Assembly (NCBI GenBank): GCA_023665605.1
Contig: JAMPDP010000001.1
Span: 940,484 to 1,004,483 of the forward strand
Origin: Candidatus Amulumruptor caecigallinarius
GTDB taxonomy: Bacteria; Bacteroidota; Bacteroidia; Bacteroidales; Muribaculaceae
Direction of reading: 5' to 3'
Length of the DNA stretch: 64,000 nucleotides
Each line of letters opens with the position of its first letter. Within the stretch, counting starts at the first letter, position 1. Both the position numbers and the translations under genes were made by a program. Positions 34,741 to 43,052 of the stretch are shown in pieces. The notes under the pieces are model-generated. The model saw only the letters and a list, made by a program, of their open reading frames with translations. It did no database searches and was not told the origin of the DNA.

Positions 34741-35841
34741 TTAGTTAGCGGGCTTGTCGGATCCGTCGGGCTGGTCGGACTTTGTCGGTGTGGCGGTGTC
34801 GGCTACCATTTCGGTCTGCGCGGGGGCCATGTGGTTGAAGCCCTGGGCGCGGAGGGTGATTTCGGCGCCGTCGCGTGTGACCATGGCGCAGCCGAGGTCC
34901 TCCTTGGTGATGTGGCCTATCACTTTCACGCCGGGAATATCCTTGACGGTGTCGTGGGCGGTGAGGGGCACGGTGAAGAGCAGTTCATAATCCTCACCGC
35001 CGTTGAGGGCGGCTGTGACGAGGTTCATGCCCAACTCTTCGGCCATGACGGCTGTCTGGTAGTCAATGGGTATGCGGTCTTCATAGATGCGGCACCCGGT
35101 GTGTGAGGCCTTGCAGATGTGGAGCAGCTCCGAGGAGAGCCCGTCAGAGATGTCCATCATGGCCGTTGGCTTGATGCCGGCCTTGCGGAGGGCTTCCACG
35201 ATGTCGCGGCGTGCCTCCGGCTTGAGCTGTCGCTCCACCAGATACTCCTTGCCGGCAAAGTCGGGGGTGAAGTCCCGGGAGCCGGCGGAGGCCACCTTCT
35301 CGCGTTCGAGGAGCTGGAGACCCATGTAGGCCGCGCCGAGGTCACCGCTGACGCAGATGAGGTCTGTGTCCTTGGCTCCGTCGCGATACACCACCTCGCC
35401 CTCCTTGGCGTCGCCGATGCAGGTGATGGAGATCACCAGTCCCTGATGTGAGGCTGTGGTGTCGCCGCCCACTATGTCCACGCCGTAGATTTCACCCGCC
35501 AGACGGATGCCGGCATAGATGGCCTCGATGTGCTCCACGGTGAAGCGCTTGCTGATGCCGAGCGACACGGTAATCTGTCGTGGCGTGCCGTTCATGGCGT
35601 AGATGTCTGAGAAGTTGACCACGGCGGCCTTGTAGCCCAAGTGCTTCAGAGGCACGTAGGTGAGGTCAAAGTGGACATTCTCCAGGAGCAGGTCGGTGGT
35701 GACGAGCACCTGTGTGTCGGGGTAGGTGAGCACGGCGGCATCGTCCCCCACACCGCGGCGGGTGGAGGCGTTGGTCAGAGGGAGTTTGTCGGTGAGCCGG
35801 TCAATGAGGCCGAACTCACCGAGTTGTGAGATTTCTGTCAT
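34741..35841 (-). CDS. thiL: Thiamine-monophosphate kinase
   Basis: ThiL phosphorylates thiamine monophosphate to the active diphosphate. Conserved metal- and ATP-binding features are GEFGLIDRL at the start, GVGDDAAVL near residue 30, VTTDLLLENVHF near 47 and GYKAAVVNFSDIYAMNG near 68, then VGGDTTAS. The mid-region includes MMDISDGLSSEL, another family signature. The C-terminal 15 residues form a polar tail. It is downstream of the sppA-lpxK-phosphorylase group but separated from it by a type A repeat. Confidence 0.95.
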   Translation of the reverse strand: MTEISQLGEFGLIDRLTDKLPLTNASTRRGVGDDAAVLTYPDTQVLVTTDLLLENVHFDLTYVPLKHLGYKAAVVNFSDIYAMNGTPRQITVSLGISKRFTVEHIEAIYAGIRLAGEIYGVDIVGGDTTASHQGLVISITCIGDAKEGEVVYRDGAKDTDLICVSGDLGAAYMGLQLLEREKVASAGSRDFTPDFAGKEYLVERQLKPEARRDIVEALRKAGIKPTAMMDISDGLSSELLHICKASHTGCRIYEDRIPIDYQTAVMAEELGMNLVTAALNGGEDYELLFTVPLTAHDTVKDIPGVKVIGHITKEDLGCAMVTRDGAEITLRAQGFNHMAPAQTEMVADTATPTKSDQPDGSDKPAN

Positions 35842-35883
35842 ATCGGCGCTTGTAAGTATCTGAAAGGGGCGAAGTCATAGGGA

Positions 35884-36053
35884 TTTTGTAGAACCTACTG
35901 ATGGCGGAGATGATGTTGTAAATCGGCGTCCTGCGGACGCCCTATGGTGTGCTGACTATGACCCCGGATGCCTGCGCTAACGCTCCGGCTTCCGGGGCTA
36001 CGGGTAAATCAGCGTCCTGCGGACGCTCATCAGGAGGTTGTGCAACACCCTCG
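35884..36053. repeat. Type A hairpin repeat, copy 4, with extended left end
   Basis: The left extension TTGTAGAACCTACTGATGG precedes GTAAATC, GGCGTCCTGCGGACGCC, CCCCGGATG...CTTCCGGGG, GTAAATC and AGCGTCCTGCGGACGCT, ending TGCAACACCC. The TGTTGCA-like left end and TGCAACA right end are inverted, as in type B. Confidence 0.85.
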
Positions 36054-36077
36054 TGTATGTAAAACGATAGGAGAGCG

Positions 36078-36899
36078 TTAGAGGCTTGGCATCATGCCGC
36101 GGATGAGCGAGAGCATCACCGGCTGTGCGTTGACGGCAGCCTGCTGCACCTCCTCGTGGGTGGGCACCTGGGTGATGTCCTTGCCGCCGAGGTCGGTGAT
36201 GACTGACAGGCCGAAGACGCGCATCCCCGAGTGGACGGCTACGATGACCTCGGGCACGGTGGACATGCCCACGGCATCGCCGCCTATCACGCGGAAGTAC
36301 TCATACTCGGCGGGGGTCTCGAATGTGGGACCGGTGGTGCCCACATACACGCCGTGCATCAGTCGTATATCTTTCTTGAGGGCCACCTCGTCGGCCAGGG
36401 CTATGAGCTTCTTGGAGTAAGCCTCGGTCATGGCGGGGAAGCGGACGCCGAGCTCGGGATAGTTGTGACCGCGCAGGGGGTTCTCGGGGAACAGGTTGAT
36501 GTGGTCGGTGATGACCATGACATCGCCCACCTTGAACTCCTTGTTCATGCCTCCGGCGGCGTTGCTCACGATGAGGGTCTTCACGCCGAGGGCCTTGAAT
36601 ACGCGCACGGGGAAGGTGACGGTCTTCATGTCGTACCCTTCGTAATAGTGGAAGCGGCCCTGCATGGCTATGACGCGGCGTCCGGCGAAAGTGCCAAAGA
36701 TGAGGTTGCCGGCGTGCCCCTCAACGGTGCTTTGGGGGAACGCGGGGATGTCGGCGTAGTGGAATGTCTGCTTGTCTTCGATATAGTCCACGAGTGAGCC
36801 AAGGCCGGAGCCGAGGATGATGGCTGTGTCGGGCATGGTACCGCGCACGTGTGCGCAGAGGTAGTCGGCGGTCTGCTTGATCTGGTCTAACATATTCAT
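36078..36899 (-). CDS. Purine-nucleoside phosphorylase
   Basis: The 273-residue enzyme splits inosine and guanosine with phosphate in purine salvage. It is the trimeric PNP type: ILGSGLGSLVDYI near residue 28, GHAGNLIFG and MQGRFHYYEGYDM for phosphate binding, SNAAGGMN near 118 and the base-binding GTTGPTFETPAEY with STVPEVIVA. The start is set at 36899 (MNMLDQ); MLDQ at 36893 is also possible. The longer frame to 37061 overlaps lpxK and lacks conserved sequence. It follows lpxK by 106 bases. Confidence 0.93.
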   Translation of the reverse strand: MNMLDQIKQTADYLCAHVRGTMPDTAIILGSGLGSLVDYIEDKQTFHYADIPAFPQSTVEGHAGNLIFGTFAGRRVIAMQGRFHYYEGYDMKTVTFPVRVFKALGVKTLIVSNAAGGMNKEFKVGDVMVITDHINLFPENPLRGHNYPELGVRFPAMTEAYSKKLIALADEVALKKDIRLMHGVYVGTTGPTFETPAEYEYFRVIGGDAVGMSTVPEVIVAVHSGMRVFGLSVITDLGGKDITQVPTHEEVQQAAVNAQPVMLSLIRGMMPSL

Positions 36900-37005
36900 G
36901 GTGTGGCAGGTGGGGTGTGTGGCCCCTATGGAATTAGTGTGGTTAAGAATATTAAGGCGTTTGAGGGGGAGAAAGTTTGATTTGGGGGAGGGAGGGAGTG
37001 CCGGG

Positions 37006-38106
37006 TCAGGTGGGGCGGCCGAGGCGGATGTTGCGGAGCTGCTGGTTGACGGCTTTGTCAAATTCCTCCTCGCACTGGGGCATGAACTCTACCTTGATGG
37101 GGAGGTAGAAGATGCTCCCCTTGAGCTTGTGTGGGAAGTAGGGGTTGTTGGCCAGGCGCACGGAGTCTTTCTCGGTGGTGACGATGAACTTACGCTGTCC
37201 CGGCATCTCCTCGAAGCGTCGCTGAATCAGGGCCATATCGCTCTGCGTGAAGGCGTGGTGGTCGGGGAAGCGGAGCACTTTCACCTTCGCCTTGAAGCCT
37301 TTGAGGTGGCGTGCGAACGGCTTGGGGTTGGCCACGCCGGTGACCATGAGGATGGAGTCGTTGGGAGTGAGCCAGTCCAGAGCCGGAATGTAGGTGACGC
37401 TCTCGGGGAACACGCTCACCAGGTGGCCATAGGCGTACTTCGAGAAGAACAGCTTCTGGTAGGGGAACAGGTTGAGGTTCTCCTTGAAGAGGCGGAAGTC
37501 CATAGGCTTCATTTGGTCAAGGCACTTTGTGACCACCACCATGTCAGCTCGGTTGATGGCCGACATGGGTTCGCGGAGGCGCCCCAGTGGAAGCATCTTG
37601 TCGACGAAAGCCGGTCGGCCGAACTCGGTGAGCACCACCGAGAGCGCCGGCTTGACGTAGCGGTGCTGGAAGGCATCGTCGAGAATGATGAGGTTGAGGT
37701 CCTTGTTAATCTCGCGCATCTGGCGTATGCCCTTGACGCGGTCCTCGCACACGGCTATGGTGATGTCCTCGCCATACTTCTGATAAATCTGGTAGCTCTC
37801 GTCGCCGATATCCTCGGGGCGCGAGCGGCGGGTGGCCAGCACGAAACCGCGGGTGCGCCGCTTGTATCCGCGCGAGAGCACCCCGACATTATAGTTAAAG
37901 CGGAGGGCCTCGATGAGGTACTCCGTGTGGGGAGTCTTGCCGGTGCCCCCCACGGCGATGTTGCCCACCACCACCACCGGTATGTCAAACTCATGCTGCT
38001 TGAGGATGCCCATGTTGAACATCTTGTTGCGCAGAGCCATCACTCCGGCGTAGATGCGCGAGAGCGGATAGAGGAGCAGGCCTGTGAGGATGCGTGAGCG
38101 TGCCAA
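37006..38106 (-). CDS. lpxK: Tetraacyldisaccharide 4'-kinase
   Basis: LpxK phosphorylates the lipid A precursor at the inner face of the cytoplasmic membrane, so the organism makes lipopolysaccharide or a related lipid A. The ATP-binding P-loop is VVGNIAVGGTGKTP near residue 50, preceded by a membrane-associated segment LYPLSRIYAGVMALRN. Further conserved parts are LSRGYKRRTRGF, IGDESYQIY and LIILDDAFQHRYV. The 366-residue length is usual in Bacteroidetes. It is between sppA (82 bases away) and the phosphorylase on the same strand. Confidence 0.95.
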   Translation of the reverse strand: MARSRILTGLLLYPLSRIYAGVMALRNKMFNMGILKQHEFDIPVVVVGNIAVGGTGKTPHTEYLIEALRFNYNVGVLSRGYKRRTRGFVLATRRSRPEDIGDESYQIYQKYGEDITIAVCEDRVKGIRQMREINKDLNLIILDDAFQHRYVKPALSVVLTEFGRPAFVDKMLPLGRLREPMSAINRADMVVVTKCLDQMKPMDFRLFKENLNLFPYQKLFFSKYAYGHLVSVFPESVTYIPALDWLTPNDSILMVTGVANPKPFARHLKGFKAKVKVLRFPDHHAFTQSDMALIQRRFEEMPGQRKFIVTTEKDSVRLANNPYFPHKLKGSIFYLPIKVEFMPQCEEEFDKAVNQQLRNIRLGRPT

Positions 38107-38188
38107 TTGGGGTGGGGCAGGGGTATGATTATTGCAGAGAACCGTGGCTATGGTTATGGCGGAGGGAGTGGGATGCGCGGAGTGGGGG

Positions 38189-39979
38189 TTACTTTGGCTC
38201 GCCCATCTCCATGCGGGCCTGGAGCACAGACTGGCGCTGCATCAGCTCCACCTGCTGCCAAAGGGGGTAGGCGGCTCCGAGCTTGTGGCGCATGATCCGC
38301 TCCTCCATCGAGCCTGACATGGCGAGGATGTCGTAGAACCACCGGTTCTTCACCTCGGGATATGCGCGGATTTCGTCAGGCTTCATCTCCAGCTTTTCGG
38401 CCATCTCGGCAATAGCCTGATCGAGGCCGCCGAGCTTGTCAACGAGGCCTATGCGGCGGGCTGTGGCACCATCCCACACGCGGCCTTCGGCTATCTTCAG
38501 CACCGAGTCGAGGGGGAGCTTGCGGCCGTCGGCCACGCGCTTGGTGAAGAGGGCGTAGCCACGGTTCACATAGTTTTGCAGGGCAGCCTGCTGGCGGGGT
38601 GTCATCGGCTCAATCATTGAGGGGAGCTCACCCTCGGGGTTGGTGGAGACGGTGGCACTGTGCACGCCGAGCTTGTCGTTGACGAGAGTGGAAGCGTCAG
38701 GGAACATGCCGAATATTCCTATCGAGCCGGTGATGGTGAGGGGTTCGGCATAGATGCGGTCAGCGCAGCATGATATGTAGTAACCGCCGGAAGCGGCATA
38801 GTTGCTCATGGAGACGTAGAAGGGCTTGCCGGTGACGCTCTTGAACTGGCTCAGGGCCTCCCAAATCTGCTCCGAGGCGAAGGCCGAGCCACCGGGTGAG
38901 TTGACGCGGAGGATGAGGCCGGCCACGTCGTCATCCTGCATGAGTTCCTGGATCTGTGGCACGAGCTTCTCTGAGGAGATGCCCTTGTTGCCGGTGTCCA
39001 CGATGTCGCCCTCGGCATAGAGCACGGCGATGTGCTTTGCGCCCGGGGTGGGCATCTGCTTTGCGGCGTTGCTCATGGCGTATTCCGCCACGGAAATCAG
39101 GCGCGGCTCCTTCTCCTTATCCTTAGAGGGGTTGAGGCCCGAGGCCTTGACAAGCACGCTGTCCATGTCGTGACGATAGAGAGCGCGGTCGATGACACGA
39201 CTTGTGCGGAGGTAGTCCACATCGCGGAACGCGCTGATGGAGTCGGCCCAGGCGTTGACTTGTGCGGTGGTGACGTGGCGCGCGTCGGCGATGGTCTTGG
39301 TCATGGCGCTCCACATCGAGCCGAGGAACGCCTCGGTCTGTTCGCGTGACGCCTCGCTCATATCCTCGCGGATGAAAGGCTCCACGGCGCTCTTGTAAGT
39401 GCCTACGCGCACCACGTTCATCTTCACGCCGAGCTTGTCAAGGAGCCCCTTGTAGTAGAGAGTGGTGGCGGAGAGGCCGTGTATGTCGACCATGCCGATG
39501 GGGTTGAGGAAGATGGAGTCGGCGGCAGAGGCTATGTAGTAGTCGCTCTGGTTGAAAGTATCGCCGTAGGCCATCACCCATTTGCCGCTCTCCTTGAAGC
39601 GGTTGATGGCGGTGATGATGGCGTTGCACTGCGCGGCGCCTGTTGCGCCGGGGCCTGCTTCGATGAAGAGTCCCTCGATGTTGTCGTCGTCGGCAGCCAT
39701 CTCGATGGCTTTCACCACCTTTGAGAGTGTGACGGGGGCCTTGTAGTCAGAGCTGATGAGCTCGGCAAATCCGGGTGTGCCGGGGTCATGCTCGACGATG
39801 TCAGTGGCGGTGCTGAGGTGAAGCACCGAGTGCTTCTTGACCTCCAGACTTGACGAATTGCCGCTCATTGAGGCGGCGCTGACAGCCCCGATGAGCACGA
39901 TGAGGCCGAGTGTGGCAATGATGATGGTGACCCACAGGGCGGCCATCGAGCCAAGGAAACTTATGAAAAACTTGCGCAT
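38189..39979 (-). CDS. sppA: Signal peptide peptidase SppA (67K type)
   Basis: SppA degrades leftover signal peptides in the membrane. The 596-residue protein has one N-terminal membrane helix (about 11-37) and two tandem S49 peptidase domains. The catalytic Lys196 lies in RVGTYKSAVEPF in the first domain and the nucleophile Ser397 in SNYAASGGYY in the second. The double-domain length equals that of the E. coli enzyme. The leader carries the GAAGTGATTTAAACTTC motif between the promoter and the start. It heads the sppA-lpxK-phosphorylase group. Confidence 0.95.
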   Translation of the reverse strand: MRKFFISFLGSMAALWVTIIIATLGLIVLIGAVSAASMSGNSSSLEVKKHSVLHLSTATDIVEHDPGTPGFAELISSDYKAPVTLSKVVKAIEMAADDDNIEGLFIEAGPGATGAAQCNAIITAINRFKESGKWVMAYGDTFNQSDYYIASAADSIFLNPIGMVDIHGLSATTLYYKGLLDKLGVKMNVVRVGTYKSAVEPFIREDMSEASREQTEAFLGSMWSAMTKTIADARHVTTAQVNAWADSISAFRDVDYLRTSRVIDRALYRHDMDSVLVKASGLNPSKDKEKEPRLISVAEYAMSNAAKQMPTPGAKHIAVLYAEGDIVDTGNKGISSEKLVPQIQELMQDDDVAGLILRVNSPGGSAFASEQIWEALSQFKSVTGKPFYVSMSNYAASGGYYISCCADRIYAEPLTITGSIGIFGMFPDASTLVNDKLGVHSATVSTNPEGELPSMIEPMTPRQQAALQNYVNRGYALFTKRVADGRKLPLDSVLKIAEGRVWDGATARRIGLVDKLGGLDQAIAEMAEKLEMKPDEIRAYPEVKNRWFYDILAMSGSMEERIMRHKLGAAYPLWQQVELMQRQSVLQARMEMGEPK

Positions 39980-40000
39980 AATGTGTCGGATGTTCCTCTC

Positions 40001-40032
40001 GAAGTTTAAATCACTTCATCACCGCAAAGTTA
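40001..40032 (-). promoter_or_regulatory. sppA promoter and GAAGTGATTTAAACTTC leader motif
   Basis: On the minus strand TAACTTTG (40025-40032) is followed eight bases later by GAAGTGATTTAAACTTC (40001-40017), a 5-bp hairpin or operator-like palindrome near the transcript start. The same motif lies upstream of aroC and the TPR gene. Confidence 0.55.
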
Positions 40033-40097
40033 CTAAATTTCCGCATGATTAAGATATGTTTACAATAATAATTACGGTACTTATCGGGGAGAATTGC

Positions 40098-40105
40098 TAT
40101 ATTTG
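40098..40105 (+). promoter_or_regulatory. Promoter -7 element of the nfeD operon
   Basis: TATATTTG matches TAnnTTTG, 27 bases before the NfeD start. Confidence 0.55.
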
Positions 40106-40131
40106 GGGTGACAATTTAACCACACTCTGCT

Positions 40132-40569
40132 ATGGATGCCTGGATTATATGGATAATATGTGCGGTGGCTCTGATCATCGTGGAGCTGCTGACGCAGTGG
40201 ATTTCCACTTTCTGTCTGGCCGTGGGATGCCTTGCGGCACTTGTGGCAGAGCTGTGCGGGGCCTCTATGGCGTGGCAACTCTTCTGGCTCGGCGTTGGCA
40301 CCATTGCCGGGTTTGTCGGGTTCATGCCTCTGTTCAAGAAGCGCGTGGAGCGGCGTCGCCTTGCTGCTGACGGCGGCCATCTGAGCAATATGGATGCCCT
40401 GATAGGTCGTCGCGGGCGCGTCATCGTGTCCATCCCTGCCGGTGGCCTGGGGCGCGTGAAGATAGACGGCGACAACTGGCAGGCCGAGTGCGCGCTGCCG
40501 GTGGATGAGGGAGCCGAGGTGACGGTGACCGGCTATGACAGCATCATCCTCAAGGTGGTGCCGTGTTGA
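40132..40569 (+). CDS. NfeD-family membrane protein
   Basis: The 145-residue protein has membrane helices at about 4-22, 27-45 and 49-66, then a C-terminal OB-fold domain from about 85 (MDALIGRRGRVIVSIPAGGLGRVKIDG and ECALPVDEGAEVTVTGYDSIILKV). NfeD proteins form a complex with SPFH/stomatin partners in the membrane, and the partner gene follows after 53 bases. The short type lacks a ClpP-like protease domain. The physiological role is likely membrane-domain organisation or quality control. Confidence 0.9.
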   Translation: MDAWIIWIICAVALIIVELLTQWISTFCLAVGCLAALVAELCGASMAWQLFWLGVGTIAGFVGFMPLFKKRVERRRLAADGGHLSNMDALIGRRGRVIVSIPAGGLGRVKIDGDNWQAECALPVDEGAEVTVTGYDSIILKVVPC

Positions 40570-40622
40570 TGCAGTAATTAGAGGTTGCTTTAAAACAAAC
40601 GCTTAAACTAAAACACATTTAT

Positions 40623-41606
40623 ATGGGATCAATCATCCTTGCAGCGGCCATCATCATAGCCGCCATCATCATTGTCAGCGCGGGCGTCAAGGTAGTGCCG
40701 CAGAGCGAGACCAAGGTAATAGAGCGCCTGGGTCGCTTCCATAGTGTGTTGGGCCCGGGTCTGAACATCATATGGCCCTTCATCGACAAGCCTAAGGCCA
40801 TCTACACCCGGCGCATCGAGAACACTGTGGGCGGTCGCACCATAGTGCGCGTGAACACCACGACGGCCATTGACCTTCGCGAGCAGGTGTATGACTTCCC
40901 CTCGCAGCAGGTGATCACCCGCGACAACGTCACTACCGAGATCAACGCCCTGATTTACTTCCAGATTGTTGACCCGAAGAAGTCGGTCTATGAGATTGAC
41001 AATCTGCCCAACGCCATTGAGAAGCTGACGCAGACTTCGCTGCGTAACGTCATCGGCGAGCTGGAGCTTGATGAGACCCTTTCGTCACGCGACACCATCA
41101 ACAACCGTCTGCAGGCCATCCTTGACGATGCCACCAACAAGTGGGGCGTGAAGGTGAACCGCGTAGAGCTTCAGGACATCACGCCCCCCGAGAGCGTGCG
41201 CGTGGCCATGGAGAAGCAGATGCAGGCCGAGCGCAACCGTCGCGCTGAGATTCTCAACGCCGAGGGTGAGAAGAAGTCGCTCATACTGCGCTCCGAGGGT
41301 GAGAAGCAGAGCCAGATTAACCGTGCCGAGGCTCAGAAGCAGGCCGAGATACTGCGAGCCGAGGGCGAGAGCCGTGCCAAGGCCCTTCAGGCTGAGGGTG
41401 AGGCCGAGGCTATCCGCCGCGTTGCCGAGGCTATCCGCAACACGCAGACCGACCCGGCCACATACCTCCTGGCCACCAAGTATATAGAGGCTCTGGAGGA
41501 GATGACGCGCGGCAAGAACGACAAGACCGTCTTCATCCCCTACGAGGCCACCGGCGTACTGGGCTCCCTGGCTTCCATCAAGGAGCTGTTCGGCGCCGTC
41601 AAGTGA
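40623..41606 (+). CDS. SPFH/Band 7 (stomatin, QmcA-like) membrane protein
   Basis: The 327-residue protein has one N-terminal membrane helix (IILAAAIIIAAIIIVSAGV), then the Band 7 domain from about 22 (VVPQSETKVIERLGRFHSVLGPGL) to 190, and a long coiled coil (about 195-270) rich in AEGEKQSQ-like repeats. Such proteins assemble into ring-like oligomers on the membrane. The paired NfeD gene upstream is the standard arrangement (YbbK-YbbL type). The end EEMTRGKNDKTVFIPYEATGVLGSL is typical. Confidence 0.93.
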   Translation: MGSIILAAAIIIAAIIIVSAGVKVVPQSETKVIERLGRFHSVLGPGLNIIWPFIDKPKAIYTRRIENTVGGRTIVRVNTTTAIDLREQVYDFPSQQVITRDNVTTEINALIYFQIVDPKKSVYEIDNLPNAIEKLTQTSLRNVIGELELDETLSSRDTINNRLQAILDDATNKWGVKVNRVELQDITPPESVRVAMEKQMQAERNRRAEILNAEGEKKSLILRSEGEKQSQINRAEAQKQAEILRAEGESRAKALQAEGEAEAIRRVAEAIRNTQTDPATYLLATKYIEALEEMTRGKNDKTVFIPYEATGVLGSLASIKELFGAVK

Positions 41607-41655
41607 TGGAGACGCCTGCGGGAGTTGAAGAGCCCGCAGTTGCCTGTTTGAGGTT

Positions 41656-41802
41656 GTAAATCGGCGTCCTGCGGACGCCATTTGCGTTATGCCGTTAACC
41701 CCGGATGCCTGCGCTAACGCTTCGGCTTCCGGGGCTACGGGTAAATCAGCGTCCTGCGGACGCTTGGTGCGGGGGTGTTGGGCCGATGGTTTTGCAACAC
41801 CC
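41656..41802. repeat. Type A hairpin repeat, copy 5
   Basis: All three hairpins are present (GGCGTCCTGCGGACGCC, CCCCGGATG...CTTCCGGGG, AGCGTCCTGCGGACGCT) with GTAAATC before the first and third, and the end TTTTGCAACACCC. Confidence 0.85.
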
Positions 41803-41839
41803 TTCCTACAATTGGGGGGGGGTGGGAGTGGGGTGAGGA

Positions 41840-42193
41840 TCAGGGCTCGCGGAGGCGGTCGGTTAGTTCTTCGATGGTGATGCCCAGACGGGTCATGTCG
41901 CGGCGTAGGGCGGGGAGGGTGTCGTCGAGGAACTCGCGGCGGAGCTCTCGGCGGATGATTTCTACGGCATCCGGGGAGACGAAGCATCCGAGGCCTCGCT
42001 TCTGGTAGAGGATGCCGAGAGCCTGCATATCGTCGTAGCTCTTGAGGACAGTGCGGGTGTTGACCGTCATCTCGACGGACAGCTCCTTGACCGAGGGCGC
42101 ACGCCCGTCAGGCTCCCATGCTCCGTCGAGTATGCGGCCGTAGCAGTAGTCGGTGATTTGTCGGTATATAGGTTTTGAGGTATTGAAGTCCAT
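41840..42193 (-). CDS. GntR-family regulator, YtrA subfamily
   Basis: The 117-residue protein has a winged helix-turn-helix domain (residues 1-75: PIYRQITDYCYGRILDGAWE, PSVKELSVEMTVNTRTVLKSYDDM) and a short helical dimerisation tail, but no effector domain. This is the YtrA type, which usually represses an adjacent ABC transporter operon. It lies downstream of the transporter genes here, 31 bases after the membrane component, on the same strand. Confidence 0.9.
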   Translation of the reverse strand: MDFNTSKPIYRQITDYCYGRILDGAWEPDGRAPSVKELSVEMTVNTRTVLKSYDDMQALGILYQKRGLGCFVSPDAVEIIRRELRREFLDDTLPALRRDMTRLGITIEELTDRLREP

Positions 42194-42224
42194 GTGTCCG
42201 GTTCAGAGGGAATGGGGGAGTGGG

Positions 42225-43052
42225 TCAGCAGTTGCGCTCCTTGACTTTGCGGTACACGAATGCGCAGAGCACGGCACCGATGAATATCAGCAGCGGGAAG
42301 CCGATTCCGTAGGCCAGGTTGAGGTATTCGCTCACGGCCTGCTCCGTGACTTGCTCAACTTCAGCAGTAGAGGGGTGGTTGCCGTTGACAAGCTCAAGGC
42401 GGTTAATCAGTCGATAGAATACGAACACCGCCGAGAGCACTGACTGCAGGATGATGTAGGCAATGCCTGTGCCGAGAGACCAAAGGACGCTCTTGAGGAT
42501 GGTGTCACGGCGGAAGGAAATTACGAACAGCAAGCATAGCACCGATGGAACAAAGGCATTGATCCATGCGGCGATATGAGCGCGCTGGAGGCCTATGAGC
42601 CATCCGGGGAAGAGGTTGAGATTGGCGATTTCGCCTTCAGAGGCGAGAAATGTAGTGAGCACGCAGTATTTTTCCGGCAGTATTGTCTGGCTCAGAGCCG
42701 GCAGCAGCAGCACCATCAGAGGCACAGCCACTACCGTGTAAAGGAGCAGGAACGCGGCCTTGGTCTGCCATGAAGCCGGCAGGGTGATGTCGGTCTCGCG
42801 GGCATTGTAACGCGCCAGGGAGAGCGGAGCGAAGACAATGAGCAGAATCAGTATCCACTCCACCATCAGCCCTAATGGGGCGAATTCAATGGCAGCCGTC
42901 CACATCATGAAGGCGGTGCAGAGGAGTGACACCAGCGGGTAGACAATGAGCTGCCACTTGATGCGGGGCAGATAGTAGCGTGCCACCATGCCGAGGGAGG
43001 CACGACGCGGCGATGATGTATGGTTGACAGAGAAATCAGCAGCAGAGGTCAT
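42225..43052 (-). CDS. ABC transporter membrane component
   Basis: The 275-residue product has six likely membrane helices, the first at about 36-56 (YPLVSLLCTAFMMWTAAIEF) and the last near the C-terminus (GIGFPLLIFIGAVLCAFVY). No periplasmic binding domain is visible. It fits an ABC-2-type permease of the YtrC/YtrD kind. The start at 43052 overlaps the ATPase stop by 17 bases, and GntR follows. A longer frame to 43109 lacks support. Confidence 0.75.
   Translation of the reverse strand: MTSAADFSVNHTSSPRRASLGMVARYYLPRIKWQLIVYPLVSLLCTAFMMWTAAIEFAPLGLMVEWILILLIVFAPLSLARYNARETDITLPASWQTKAAFLLLYTVVAVPLMVLLLPALSQTILPEKYCVLTTFLASEGEIANLNLFPGWLIGLQRAHIAAWINAFVPSVLCLLFVISFRRDTILKSVLWSLGTGIAYIILQSVLSAVFVFYRLINRLELVNGNHPSTAEVEQVTEQAVSEYLNLAYGIGFPLLIFIGAVLCAFVYRKVKERNC

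Noticed and set aside
36877..38097. 406-codon plus-strand frame opposite lpxK
   Set aside because: lpxK is recognised with its P-loop; this frame is a shadow.
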